From positions 18,406-82,405 of IMG/VR virus record IMGVR_UViG_3300006947_000007: a DNA stretch of 64,000 nucleotides. One strand, 5' to 3'. The DNA comes from a virus. This document shows, piece after piece, positions 50,703 through 57,822 of this stretch (position 1 is the stretch's first letter; each line of letters begins with the position of its first letter). The translations under genes were made by a program, and so were the position numbers. Below the pieces are notes generated by a model. That model was not told the origin of the DNA. It saw only the letters and a program-made list of their open reading frames with translations, and did not search any database.

Positions 50703-51809
50703 ATGAATAACAAATACAACTCGTGGTGTAAGTGGCATCCGCTTAAAACTATAATGCTAGGGAGATCATATTATCCTGAGTATTATCGCGATATTGGTAA
50801 CCCGAGGATAAAAGATTGTTTAGTTAGGATAGCAGAAGAAACAGAAGAAGACTTTAAGAATTACGAAAAAGTACTAACAGACTTTGGCTGTGAAGTTATT
50901 AGACCAGAGCTCGACCCTAATGAGAACATAATGGACTACGTTGATGACGAGGAAAAGTCTTGGCGAGTACAACCTAATGCTTGGACAGGTACTATACTAC
51001 GACCTCCTGCTCAGCCTCGTGATGCTCAATTAGTAATGGGTAATGAACTATTGCTTACTGGCAGAGATAACCCTGCTATTCAGGAAACACTTTTAAAGTA
51101 TAATAGTACTGATGTTTCAGACTTAGTAGAGGAAACACGAAACATTATAATATCAGAAGATGAAGCCTTTCATCATGTAAGTGGTGAGAAGTTGTTAGGG
51201 CAAGGTGCTTTAGAGTTTGATGCTCCTACTATGACGTGTGTAGGTAATAGAGTTTATATTGATCGTAAAGAAATACCTAAAGCAGTTATTGATCTACTTA
51301 AAGTTAAATATCCAGATAGAGAATTCATTCAAGTTAAGATAGGTGGACATTCAGACGGGTGCTTTCATACATTAAAGCCAGGCGCTATAATTTCACTTAA
51401 CGAAATACAAAGTTACAAAGATACGTTTCCGGGTTGGGACGTTTGCTATCTTCCTGATCAGTCTTGGAGTTTAGTAGAACCGTTCTCTGTATTAAAAAAG
51501 AAGAACAAAGGTAAGTGGTGGTTAGCTGGTGAAGAGAATAATAACGACTTTACTAATTTTGTAGAAACATGGTTAACGGATTGGGTAGGCTATGTTGAGG
51601 AAACTGTATTCGATGTTAATGTAGTAATGCTAGATGACAGTCATGTATGTGTTTCTAATTACAATAAACAAGTGTTTGACTTTTTAGAAAAGCATAACAT
51701 TGAACCAATCATAGTTCCGTTTAGACATAGGTACTTCTGGGATGGAGGGCTACATTGTGTAACATTAGACCTGTATCGCGAAGGCAGTATGGAAAACTAT
51801 TTCGAATGA
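50703..51809 (+). CDS. Glycine amidinotransferase/arginine deiminase-superfamily enzyme
   Basis: 368 residues from the ATG at 50703 (an in-frame ATG two codons earlier is possible). The N-terminus WCKWHPLKTIMLGRS is typical of amidinotransferases. Further PPAQPRDAQLVMGNELL, GGHSDGCFHTL (catalytic His/Asp site) and GGLHCVTLDLYREG with the nucleophilic Cys. Transfers an amidino group from arginine, or hydrolyses it. Amidinotransferases are recurrent in marine T4-like phages, as I recall. It precedes the DUF1289 cluster. Confidence 0.85.
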   Translation: MNNKYNSWCKWHPLKTIMLGRSYYPEYYRDIGNPRIKDCLVRIAEETEEDFKNYEKVLTDFGCEVIRPELDPNENIMDYVDDEEKSWRVQPNAWTGTILRPPAQPRDAQLVMGNELLLTGRDNPAIQETLLKYNSTDVSDLVEETRNIIISEDEAFHHVSGEKLLGQGALEFDAPTMTCVGNRVYIDRKEIPKAVIDLLKVKYPDREFIQVKIGGHSDGCFHTLKPGAIISLNEIQSYKDTFPGWDVCYLPDQSWSLVEPFSVLKKKNKGKWWLAGEENNNDFTNFVETWLTDWVGYVEETVFDVNVVMLDDSHVCVSNYNKQVFDFLEKHNIEPIIVPFRHRYFWDGGLHCVTLDLYREGSMENYFE

Positions 51810-51883
51810 TAATGAAATTATATATGATAGCAATAGGCTTAATATGGCTGTGGTTATTCTATGCTTGGTTCAACGTTAGTTAA
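51806..51883 (+). CDS. Small single-pass membrane peptide
   Basis: 25 residues, ATGA-coupled to the amidinotransferase stop. Hydrophobic helix MIAIGLIWLWLFYAWF. Possible alternative start inside at MKLYM. Confidence 0.4.
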   Translation: MIMKLYMIAIGLIWLWLFYAWFNVS

Positions 51884-51934
51884 AATTAATCTACCGTTTC
51901 AGTTCATTTATCTAAAGTTCTATGTAAATACAGC

Positions 51935-52066
51935 ATGTCCAATCAACAGTGGTTCTGGAAAACTAATAGGAAGAAAGCTACTACTAAGCCTGCGAGTTCG
52001 CGAGGACTTGTACCTCTAGATGCTACCGCAGACATGATCATGAAACTAAGAAAGCGTAAACCATAA
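51935..52066 (+). CDS. Small basic protein
   Basis: 43 residues (MSNQQWFWKTNRKKATTKPA at the start), basic with ATADMIMKLRKRK at the end. No strong ribosome site; TAAATAC 5-11 bases upstream resembles a late-promoter tail. Function unknown. Confidence 0.4.
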   Translation: MSNQQWFWKTNRKKATTKPASSRGLVPLDATADMIMKLRKRKP

Positions 52067-52074
52067 GTACTAGC

Positions 52075-52263
52075 ATGATTAAATCACCGTGTTTAAAAAT
52101 ATGTGTTATGTCACCGCATAACAAAACTATATGCTCTGGGTGTCTCCGCACACTCGATGAGATCACAGCATGGCGTACACTAGATGATCCAAGTAAGTTG
52201 TTAGTACTTAAAGCGGTCAAGGCCAGACGTGCCCTACTTAAACAGTCAGATAATGGATGCTAA
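52075..52263 (+). CDS. DUF1289 protein
   Basis: 62 residues. SPCLKICVMSPHNKTICSGC followed by LRTLDEITAW matches DUF1289 (CxxxC...CxGCxRTxxEIxxW), a small Cys-rich, probably metal-binding protein common in proteobacteria. Unknown function. Confidence 0.85.
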   Translation: MIKSPCLKICVMSPHNKTICSGCLRTLDEITAWRTLDDPSKLLVLKAVKARRALLKQSDNGC

Positions 52264-52295
52264 TGCGGTTGTAAATAATACAGAAGGGGATTATT

Positions 52296-52415
52296 ATGAT
52301 AGCGTTAAGCATACTCGGTTCGTTATTTTTATTGTGTATTACAATATATCTATATGACAAGTATTACTATAAAACAAAATCACGTAAATCATCTAAAGGG
52401 CTGTGGCGGCTATAG
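52296..52415 (+). CDS. Small single-pass membrane protein
   Basis: 39 residues. AAGGGG lies before the ATG. N-terminal hydrophobic helix (SILGSLFLLCITIYLY) followed by a basic tail. Function unknown. Confidence 0.5.
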   Translation: MIALSILGSLFLLCITIYLYDKYYYKTKSRKSSKGLWRL

Positions 52416-52502
52416 AGGCACCTGTACCCAATTTTAAGCGTCATACAGCAACATTAACGAACAAGTGCTATACACGGCATTAAAACTATAATAATTAATG
52501 CT

Positions 52503-52522
52503 TATCCGATTTAAATCGGATA
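52503..52522. repeat. Perfect 20-bp palindrome
   Basis: TATCCGATTTAAATCGGATA, located 20 bases before the next promoter. It could be a terminator stem without T-run, or an operator dimer site. Confidence 0.6.
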
Positions 52523-52542
52523 CAAACTATACAGGAATCCGG

Positions 52543-52571
52543 TTGACTTTGTGGTAGTGATATGCTATAAT
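52543..52571 (+). promoter_or_regulatory. Sigma70-type promoter, leaderless downstream gene
   Basis: TTGACT (52543-52548), 17-nt spacer, TATAAT (52566-52571). The ATG at 52578 lies at the expected start point. Confidence 0.8.
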
Positions 52572-52577
52572 ATATGT

Positions 52578-52706
52578 ATGACTAAGAGTAAATTAGAAGT
52601 ACAATTAGATAGATCAAAGCATACTATGGAACTAGTAAGAACTGTTACAGCGTTACTTGTATTGGCCTTACAACTTGTTATCATCGGTAAGCTATTCGGA
52701 GGGTAA
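52578..52706 (+). CDS. Small membrane protein (leaderless)
   Basis: 42 residues (MTKSKLEVQLDRSKHTMELV at the start) with a C-terminal helix TALLVLALQLVIIGKLF. The -10 box is 6 bases from the ATG, so no ribosome site can exist in the mRNA. Confidence 0.55.
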   Translation: MTKSKLEVQLDRSKHTMELVRTVTALLVLALQLVIIGKLFGG

Positions 52707-52707
52707 C

Positions 52708-53070
52708 ATGGCAAAGACTATAGAAGAAATAAAAGTAAAGTTAAACAACTGGACTGATGTTATTGTTAAAGCTGAAACTAAAAAGGATATGACTTATTCT
52801 TTTACGTTTAAGAATCAACAAGGACAAATGGTATGGGGATCTAAAGTTAGACCCTTACCACACGCTAGAGAGTTTTTAGTAGGTTGCGGTCAAAAGAAGT
52901 ATAAAGACTATGACTTCACAGCAGATAAGACTACTGGAGAATATTGTTACATGTTTAGAGATCCAGCAGTTGCTACATTATTCGGACTATGGTTTACTAA
53001 GGATTCGCCAGTAGCAACAACACAGTATACTAAGCAACACACTTGTCCAGAATGCGGACATGACTTTTAA
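52708..53070 (+). CDS. Hypothetical protein with C-terminal zinc-binding pair
   Basis: 120 residues from the ATG at 52708 (CGGAGGG upstream). A longer ORF start is in the previous gene's frame and is rejected. The last residues HTCPECGHDF are a half zinc ribbon. Earlier GCGQKKYKDYDF and YCYMFRDP may provide two more Cys. Confidence 0.6.
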   Translation: MAKTIEEIKVKLNNWTDVIVKAETKKDMTYSFTFKNQQGQMVWGSKVRPLPHAREFLVGCGQKKYKDYDFTADKTTGEYCYMFRDPAVATLFGLWFTKDSPVATTQYTKQHTCPECGHDF

Positions 53071-53201
53071 TGTTAAGCTGGCACAAGATGTACTACAAGA
53101 AAGTACAAAAGGCGTTAGGGATATCAGGCTATGCTATGGGGTGGCTTGCGTTTATTAAAGGATTAGTAGTGGGACTACTAATTGCTATATGGATTAGTTA
53201 A
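53070..53201 (+). CDS. Small membrane protein
   Basis: 43 residues (MLSWHKMYYKKVQKALGISG at the start), TAATG-coupled to the preceding stop. Helix at the C-terminus (FIKGLVVGLLIAIWIS). Function unknown. Confidence 0.45.
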   Translation: MLSWHKMYYKKVQKALGISGYAMGWLAFIKGLVVGLLIAIWIS

Positions 53202-53360
53202 ATGACTCTTGAACAAGTTCTCGAACAAGTACCAAGGCAACGTATATACAAATCAGAGGATATATTTGTATGTATTGCGTGTGAGAAGATGTACACAATA
53301 GAGATGATAGATGATCACCTTAATAAGTGTGAAAAACTAGAACAAAAATTAAATGACTAA
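53202..53360 (+). CDS. Small zinc-finger-like protein
   Basis: 52 residues. FVCIACEKMYTIEMIDDHLN followed by KC gives C-x2-C-x12-H-x3-C, a CCHC-type zinc site. ATG starts directly after the preceding stop. Possibly a small DNA/RNA-binding or anti-host protein. Confidence 0.55.
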   Translation: MTLEQVLEQVPRQRIYKSEDIFVCIACEKMYTIEMIDDHLNKCEKLEQKLND

Positions 53361-53517
53361 TAAACAAAAACTCTTATTAACATTCTTAACAGTATCATTC
53401 TTGTCAGGTTGCGGGATAAACATCTTTGGTCCTATGGCATTAATAAAAGAAGATAGCAATACAGTAAATACAGTAAATACATTAGAGGCGGTACCGCATG
53501 CGGTTCAGGAGTTATAA
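53353..53517 (+). CDS. Small lipoprotein
   Basis: 54 residues. Signal LLLTFLTVSFLSGC ends in a lipobox (LSGC). The tail is polar with a small internal repeat NTVNTVNT. It overlaps the previous gene by 8 bases. Confidence 0.55.
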   Translation: MTNKQKLLLTFLTVSFLSGCGINIFGPMALIKEDSNTVNTVNTLEAVPHAVQEL

Positions 53518-53691
53518 TTGTCTAAGAGATTTAATAATTATAAATCGTACGATAACTGGGTAGTCGGTAGAGTTTATAAGGGTGATGATTGGCTCAACCA
53601 GTTCCAAGGAAAAGACTTTACACGAGCAATAAAGCCTAATATATTTAAACGTATTGTTACTTGGTATAAAAATAACTATTGGTTAGGTTAA
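53518..53691 (+). CDS. Small basic protein with TTG start
   Basis: 57 residues from a TTG at 53518, placed 6 bases after AGGAG and directly after the preceding stop. Aromatic/basic (YDNWVVGRVYKGDDW). No ATG is available in the frame near its start. Function unknown. Confidence 0.45.
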   Translation: MSKRFNNYKSYDNWVVGRVYKGDDWLNQFQGKDFTRAIKPNIFKRIVTWYKNNYWLG

Positions 53692-53695
53692 TATT

Positions 53696-53935
53696 ATGGA
53701 CAATGTAAAAACAACAACAGTTAAGCCACACATCAAGTGGGACGGCTTTAGAAAACAATACAACGGTATTATTAAAAACCTTTTAAACAATGTAGACATT
53801 TGTAATGAGCGTTATGTTAAAGAGGGTGAAGAAGGATATCTTGTACAGCGTGATGCGTATATAAACGAAATAGAAACAATGAAAGCATTTATCAAAACAG
53901 AAGAGATACGTTTAGGATATTATAACGATGAATAA
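53696..53935 (+). CDS. Hypothetical small protein
   Basis: 79 residues, basic N-terminus and acidic helical C-terminus. It follows the TTG-start gene by 4 bases and overlaps the next start. Its 3' end carries one copy of a 20-bp direct repeat. Confidence 0.55.
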   Translation: MDNVKTTTVKPHIKWDGFRKQYNGIIKNLLNNVDICNERYVKEGEEGYLVQRDAYINEIETMKAFIKTEEIRLGYYNDE

Positions 53936-54098
53936 GATTCCAATGAAAGGTGGCGATGAGTACGATGCCCTTACTAAGGCACGGAAGATTCACCATTGGA
54001 GCAAAGGTCAACTTAAAAAGATCAAACGAAGTTATAACAAACGCTTTCGTAAAGAAGGAAAGAAAATAGATGCAACAAAAATCAGAGTACTTATATGA
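53928..54098 (+). CDS. Conserved-looking small basic phage protein
   Basis: 56 residues. IPMKGGDEYDALTKARKIHH then WSKGQ, and KIKRSYNKRFRKEGKK match a motif I associate with small basic proteins of cyanophages and relatives (KGGDEYDAL..., IKRxYNKRxR). Function unknown, probably nucleic-acid or ribosome binding. Confidence 0.6.
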   Translation: MNKIPMKGGDEYDALTKARKIHHWSKGQLKKIKRSYNKRFRKEGKKIDATKIRVLI

Positions 54099-54624
54099 AT
54101 TGGATTTGCAGTACGATACATCTAAACTTCAAGAAGAAGTAGATGCATTAGATTTAGAACCGTACTTTAAAGACAATCCAAATAAAGATAGTTGGTTCGC
54201 AGGTCCAGAAACATGGTTATACGCAGATATACAAAACAAGGCTAACACAGAAGTTGATAGTATGAGTAAGCAATTAAAAGAATTACTAGGAACTAATGAT
54301 GTTGTGTTTGCTGTTATGCGCCAAAAAGCAAACACCGAAGTTCCAGTTCATAATGATAATCTGCCTAAGAGGATATTAGATAGGTATCCGGACACGAGGC
54401 CAATTCAATGTGCGGTCAATGTCCAATTAAATGATAACATTGGACCAATCAACTTTCCATCATTAGGTTCACTTGAAACATACAAATGTGCGTTGTTAAA
54501 CATATTAGAAGACCACGGAGTTCCGGCCTTTGAAACTGATAGATATTTTGTTAAATTTAAGATACTAGATGTGTCTTATAAGAAAGCACTTGAGAATTAT
54601 TTAAATTTTAAAATAAATAGATAG
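54070..54624 (+). CDS. 2OG-Fe(II) oxygenase-like protein
   Basis: 184 residues. VPVHNDN provides HxD, LLNILEDHGVPA the distal His, and TDRYFVKFKILD the Arg in the last strands. It fits the small Asp-hydroxylase/dioxygenase fold. It overlaps the basic gene before it by 29 bases. It lies between the two copies of the 20-bp direct repeat. Confidence 0.6.
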   Translation: MQQKSEYLYELDLQYDTSKLQEEVDALDLEPYFKDNPNKDSWFAGPETWLYADIQNKANTEVDSMSKQLKELLGTNDVVFAVMRQKANTEVPVHNDNLPKRILDRYPDTRPIQCAVNVQLNDNIGPINFPSLGSLETYKCALLNILEDHGVPAFETDRYFVKFKILDVSYKKALENYLNFKINR

Positions 54625-54636
54625 GATATTATAACG

Positions 54637-54804
54637 ATGAAGAAATCAACTAATAGAGATATCAAAAAAGCAACACAACTTCAACACATTAAACAAAAAC
54701 TACACGACTTAAAGAACACTACTAAGAGTCGTAAAAAAGATAGCCTTGTTAAGAACTTAAAGAACTTAATGAAACGAGCAGTACGAAAAGGGACATACAA
54801 GTAA
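54637..54804 (+). CDS. Small Lys-rich helical protein
   Basis: 55 residues (MKKSTNRDIKKATQLQHIKQ at the start), about one third Lys/Arg, and helical. Starts inside the second copy of the 20-bp repeat. Next gene follows after 1 base. Confidence 0.5.
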   Translation: MKKSTNRDIKKATQLQHIKQKLHDLKNTTKSRKKDSLVKNLKNLMKRAVRKGTYK

Positions 54805-54805
54805 C

Positions 54806-55132
54806 ATGATAACAATAACTGAAGTAGGTGCCGAACGAGTAACTCGGTATTTAGAAAACAGAAAGAAAGGATTGGGCATCAGGGTCAAAATTCAAACGAC
54901 AGGATGTTCGGGTTACGCATATCATTTAGAGTTTGTTGATGAAGCAAATGACGATGATAGTATATTTGAATCAAACGGTGTAAAGATTTTAGTTGATAAT
55001 AAATCATTAACGATGATTGATGGCACAGAATTAGATTACAAAGTTGATGGCCTCAACGCAGGATTTGCCTTTAAGAATCCATACGAAGATGCAACATGCG
55101 GATGCGGAGAATCATTTACACTTAAAAACTAA
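54806..55132 (+). CDS. iscA-like: A-type Fe-S carrier (IscA/ErpA-like), second copy
   Basis: 108 residues. First cysteine in TTGCSGYAYHLEF and the terminal pair in TCGCGESF, as in IscA/ErpA. Only moderate similarity to the copy at 22489-22821, so probably acquired separately. It lies next to the bL33 gene, not near a radical SAM gene. Confidence 0.88.
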   Translation: MITITEVGAERVTRYLENRKKGLGIRVKIQTTGCSGYAYHLEFVDEANDDDSIFESNGVKILVDNKSLTMIDGTELDYKVDGLNAGFAFKNPYEDATCGCGESFTLKN

Positions 55133-55141
55133 AAGGAAACT

Positions 55142-55297
55142 ATGAGAACAAAAATAAGAATGCAATCATCGGAATCTCCACACTTTTATACACGACATAA
55201 GAATAATCGATTACATCCAGAAAAGATGAAGTTAAATATGTTTGACCCAACAGTAAGAAAGCACGTGGTGTATAATGAAAAGAAGATTAAGAAATAG
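55142..55297 (+). CDS. rpmG: Ribosomal protein bL33
   Basis: 51 residues, the length of bL33. [20 protein letters not shown], then [20 protein letters not shown], then NEKKIKK align throughout with the bacterial protein (HFYTTTKNKR...[21 protein letters not shown]). It is the Cys-free form. Phage copies of ribosomal proteins are known and are thought to be incorporated in host ribosomes during infection. RBS AAAAGGAAAC. Confidence 0.88.
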   Translation: MRTKIRMQSSESPHFYTRHKNNRLHPEKMKLNMFDPTVRKHVVYNEKKIKK

Positions 55298-55300
55298 GGG

Positions 55301-55329
55301 TTGACAACAGCGGCTGTTTGCAGTATACT
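55301..55329 (+). promoter_or_regulatory. Sigma70-type promoter, near-leaderless downstream gene
   Basis: TTGACA (55301-55306), 17-nt spacer, TATACT (55324-55329). The ATG at 55339 is only about 3 nt after the expected start point. Confidence 0.78.
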
Positions 55330-55338
55330 AACAACACT

Positions 55339-55797
55339 ATGAGAATATCTAAAGAGTTCGAAAGCAGTTTAGAATTCGGCGACAAGCTAGAGAAGAACTA
55401 TGCTCTTACAGTGATCCAGAAGATACATCCTAAGTGTACTATACACGAACCAGAAGAGTATAGAGAAGATGGATTAGCAGTTCCTGATCATATAGTAAAG
55501 AAGGGTAAAAAAATTGTAGCCTTTTATGATAGCAAGAACAAGCGAAGCACATATAAAGTAAGAGGCGTACCAGAAAGATTCTGGAGCGTAGATGAGAAAC
55601 TATTAGAGTATAGAACGTATGCTCTAAAACATAAAGTTCCATGCTACTTGTTATTTTACAATAAGAGTAGTGATAAAGAGAATGTGTACATTGTTGATGT
55701 TACAGTTGAACCTAAATTCTACAAACGAATTAATAACAGATTTGGAGAACATTGGTTCGGCTACTACATATCACAAACAACACCATATGCGATATGA
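55339..55797 (+). CDS. PD-(D/E)XK nuclease-like protein
   Basis: 152 residues from the ATG at 55339 (an earlier start would lie before the transcription start). The nuclease core reads VPDHIVKKGKKIVAFYDSKN, with PD then D-x-K, followed by KVPCYLLFYN, a typical later strand. It is basic and small, like Holliday-junction-resolvase-fold or host-DNA-degrading enzymes. Substrate unknown. Confidence 0.65.
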   Translation: MRISKEFESSLEFGDKLEKNYALTVIQKIHPKCTIHEPEEYREDGLAVPDHIVKKGKKIVAFYDSKNKRSTYKVRGVPERFWSVDEKLLEYRTYALKHKVPCYLLFYNKSSDKENVYIVDVTVEPKFYKRINNRFGEHWFGYYISQTTPYAI

Positions 55798-56150
55798 CAC
55801 TATCAGACGTAGTATTAAAAAAGAACACTAGGAACCATGACAGCAAGTACCGTCATATAACTAACAACACAAGTGACTATCATGCTATAATAGATTTCGG
55901 CAGTTTTGATTTAAGCATTGTCCAGAACGATAGAGACTACGGTAACAATCAAAATCAATTTCAAATTGTCGTATTCGGTAAAGATGGAGCAACAGAACTA
56001 GACTTACCAAACATACCAAAGGCGGGCTATGGATTAAACACACCTAGCTACAACAGTTGGTTAACATTCACAGACTTAGACAGCATACTCAGACAACTAG
56101 AGTTTGAAGCATTAGCAGTACATAAGTTTAAACCCAGACAAGTACAGTAA
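55794..56150 (+). CDS. Hypothetical protein
   Basis: 118 residues from the ATG at 55794, ATGA-coupled to the nuclease gene. Beta-rich N-terminal half (YHAIIDFGSFDLSIVQNDRD), no motif recognised. Operon partner of the nuclease, upstream of tRNA-Arg. Confidence 0.55.
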   Translation: MTLSDVVLKKNTRNHDSKYRHITNNTSDYHAIIDFGSFDLSIVQNDRDYGNNQNQFQIVVFGKDGATELDLPNIPKAGYGLNTPSYNSWLTFTDLDSILRQLEFEALAVHKFKPRQVQ

Positions 56151-56157
56151 CTAACAA

Positions 56158-56234
56158 GTCTCCATAGCTCAGTTGGATAGAGCAACAGCCTTCTAAGCTG
56201 TAGGTCATAGGTTCGAATCCTATTGGGGACACCA
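56158..56234 (+). tRNA. tRNA-Arg (anticodon UCU)
   Basis: Acceptor GTCTCCA/TGGGGAC (one T-G pair), D arm GCTC/GAGC, anticodon stem ACAGC/GCTGT with loop CTTCTAA (anticodon TCT, reads AGA), T arm ATAGG-TTCGAAT-CCTAT, discriminator A, encoded CCA. 77 nt. AGA codons are frequent in this AT-rich window, consistent with a codon-supply role. Confidence 0.93.
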
Positions 56235-56239
56235 CATTA

Positions 56240-56490
56240 CACTACGGAGTCGATTGATACAGAAAAGCAGTAATGCTAAAGCGAAGCGTAGCATATATGC
56301 TTTGAGCGACGACTGTGTAGACTCACACTAAAGAGCCTTAACTATCAGCTTGTATGTACAGACGTGCGACGCGGAGGTACATGCAAGAAGGCGGTTGTGT
56401 AGGAGCACAGTAAAGAAGGCAAAGACATCTGAAGAGTCAGCCCTGCTGACCTGAAGTGCCTGGTACTGTAGAAGCTACCGCCAAAAAAAA
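56240..56490 (+). ncRNA. Candidate structured non-coding RNA downstream of tRNA-Arg
   Basis: No gene in 56235-56545. The region is clearly GC-richer than its surroundings and contains several strong stems: ATGCTA/TAGCAT (56273-56294), CTTGTATGTAC/GTACATGCAAG, 11 pairs with one G-U (56349-56387), TGTG/CACA (56396-56409), GTCAGC/GCTGAC (56436-56450), and a closing stem GGCGGT/ACCGCC (56390-56395 with 56477-56482), then a run of 9 A. The A run gives T on the minus strand, so orientation is uncertain. It is not tmRNA, RNase P, 6S or SRP-like by the landmarks I know. Confidence 0.45.
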
Positions 56491-56545
56491 ATCTAAAAGC
56501 TCCGCATATATCGTCCGCCAGCCCACCAATTATAATAACGTCATA

Positions 56546-57295
56546 TTATACTAGCCTACCGAAGCCCCACATTCGTTCTAAACAAAACCAACACACTTCA
56601 CAATGCGATGAGAAATCATCTGTCCATGCTTCGCAACTACGTGTAAGTGGGAATAGGGTATCTAGTAATCCGAAGTGTGAATACAGTTCAGCAACTGCTT
56701 TCTTATCTACATTAATCAATGGACTAAAGATATTACCAGGTGTTCCCCAATCAGGTGGGAACGTTGCGGGGTCACCGTAGTATTGTATGGGTAACAGCTT
56801 ATCTGTTTTGTTACGTTCGGGCGGCATACTTACTTCTTGATGTTTCTCATCTTGTCCTACGAACTCGCTAGGGTTTGCTGTAACACCATTGAACAAGCAA
56901 CGTATCTTTAAATTATCAAACAGCTTTTGGGTTATTAATCTTTGATCCTCATTATAGTTTGGATTGGCTTTACCTTCATCCCCCATGTGCGGGTTTATTT
57001 CTATAATGGGGTCCGAGCCTAGTCCTGTGATGTGCTCACCAAACGTAACAGTAGGCCATTGTTCCTTTAAGAAAGCAACTACACCTTTAGCAAACTTTAC
57101 TTGATATGCTTTACCTGGTTGGTCCATTGTGATCGGATACACAATAGGATCGCTGTTACATTCTTCTACAATAGCTTTACATAACATCCAACCTACTACA
57201 GCCGAGTCGGCACCGCCACTTACCTTATATCCTATATTCTTATAGTGTTTAGGAATTGTAAATTCAATACGGCCTTGTTTTGTATCTAATATCAT
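56546..57295 (-). CDS. PP-loop ATPase with C-terminal Cys cluster (QueC/PAPS-reductase-superfamily), copy 1
   Basis: 249 residues. PP-loop IGYKVSGGADSAVVGWML, then a VTANPSEF segment and the C-terminal SCEAWTDDFSSHCEVCWFC then LERMWGFG. The four closely spaced Cys resemble the zinc site of QueC. Such enzymes adenylate a substrate for thiolation, amidation or ring modification. Two paralogs are nearby (57819, 58955), which differ in the central insertion. No queD/queE partner is visible. Confidence 0.72.
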   Translation of the reverse strand: MILDTKQGRIEFTIPKHYKNIGYKVSGGADSAVVGWMLCKAIVEECNSDPIVYPITMDQPGKAYQVKFAKGVVAFLKEQWPTVTFGEHITGLGSDPIIEINPHMGDEGKANPNYNEDQRLITQKLFDNLKIRCLFNGVTANPSEFVGQDEKHQEVSMPPERNKTDKLLPIQYYGDPATFPPDWGTPGNIFSPLINVDKKAVAELYSHFGLLDTLFPLTRSCEAWTDDFSSHCEVCWFCLERMWGFGRLV

Positions 57296-57312
57296 ATGCT
57301 ATCTCAGTATAA

Positions 57313-57822
57313 TTGGATAGGCTCTTTGTTAACTAATTCAAACATTATTAATCTCCATCCAACGTTTTACTACTGGCATCAGTTGTTCGTGTGTATTATC
57401 AAACCAACCTTCGATGTGATAGTCTACATTACTGGGTGGTTCAAACATTGCATTAGTATCATCAAAGCGTCCTTCTTTAATAGTGTCCATCCATATTGTG
57501 AAGTCTGGATTAAAGTTTTGTCTTGCTTCTTCTGTAGGACAAATGAAATCACACACTGCAATTTTACCTGCCATAACTACACCATCTGCTAAGTGTTTCA
57601 TACGAACCGATTGTCTAATGCGACCTGATAGACTAAAGTCCCAATCATTATAACTTGTTCTAACTACGTCAGCATTAATCCATACACCATTAACTAGTTT
57701 AGCAAATGGTTCTGCTAGTGTTGACTTACCGCTACCTGGAAGTCCGCATATTAATATTTTCATCTTGCTTGTCCTCATGCCAGCAGTAAAACGTTGGATA
57801 GGCTCTTTGTTAACTAATTCAA
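57313..57822. repeat. 29-bp exact direct repeat flanking the APS kinase gene
   Basis: Copies at 57313-57341 and 57794-57822 (both end in GTTAACTAATTCAA). Read on the minus strand, each encodes the short frame ELVNKEPIQ. In the right copy this runs on in frame to the APS kinase start. Suggests the kinase gene was duplicated or inserted by recombination between these copies. Confidence 0.75.
57338..57763 (-). CDS. cysC: Adenylylsulfate (APS) kinase
   Basis: 141 residues from the ATG at 57763 (GAGGACAAG upstream). A short in-frame extension with ELVNKEPIQRFTAGMRTSK exists but begins without a standard start codon. Walker A GLPGSGKSTLA, NADVVR, NDWDFSLSGRIRQ, RMKHLAD, DFICPT and IWMDTIKEGRFDDTNAMF are the APS kinase blocks. 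Makes PAPS from APS. Enclosed between two PP-loop ATPase genes and flanked by a 29-bp repeat. Confidence 0.82.
   Translation of the reverse strand: MKILICGLPGSGKSTLAEPFAKLVNGVWINADVVRTSYNDWDFSLSGRIRQSVRMKHLADGVVMAGKIAVCDFICPTEEARQNFNPDFTIWMDTIKEGRFDDTNAMFEPPSNVDYHIEGWFDNTHEQLMPVVKRWMEINNV

Larger units (their letters stand above)
53913..54641 (+). repeat. Exact 20-bp direct repeat flanking a two-gene cassette
   Basis: TAGGATATTATAACGATGAA at 53913-53932 and again at 54622-54641. Each copy contains the ribosome site/ATG of a small basic gene. The enclosed segment holds a basic protein and an oxygenase. Suggests duplication or insertion by homologous recombination. Confidence 0.75.

Noticed and set aside
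56235-56490. tmRNA, RNase P RNA or group I intron as identity for the structured region
   Set aside because: The tRNA-like end, resume ORF, RNase P core or intron P7 landmarks that I know were not found; left as unknown RNA.
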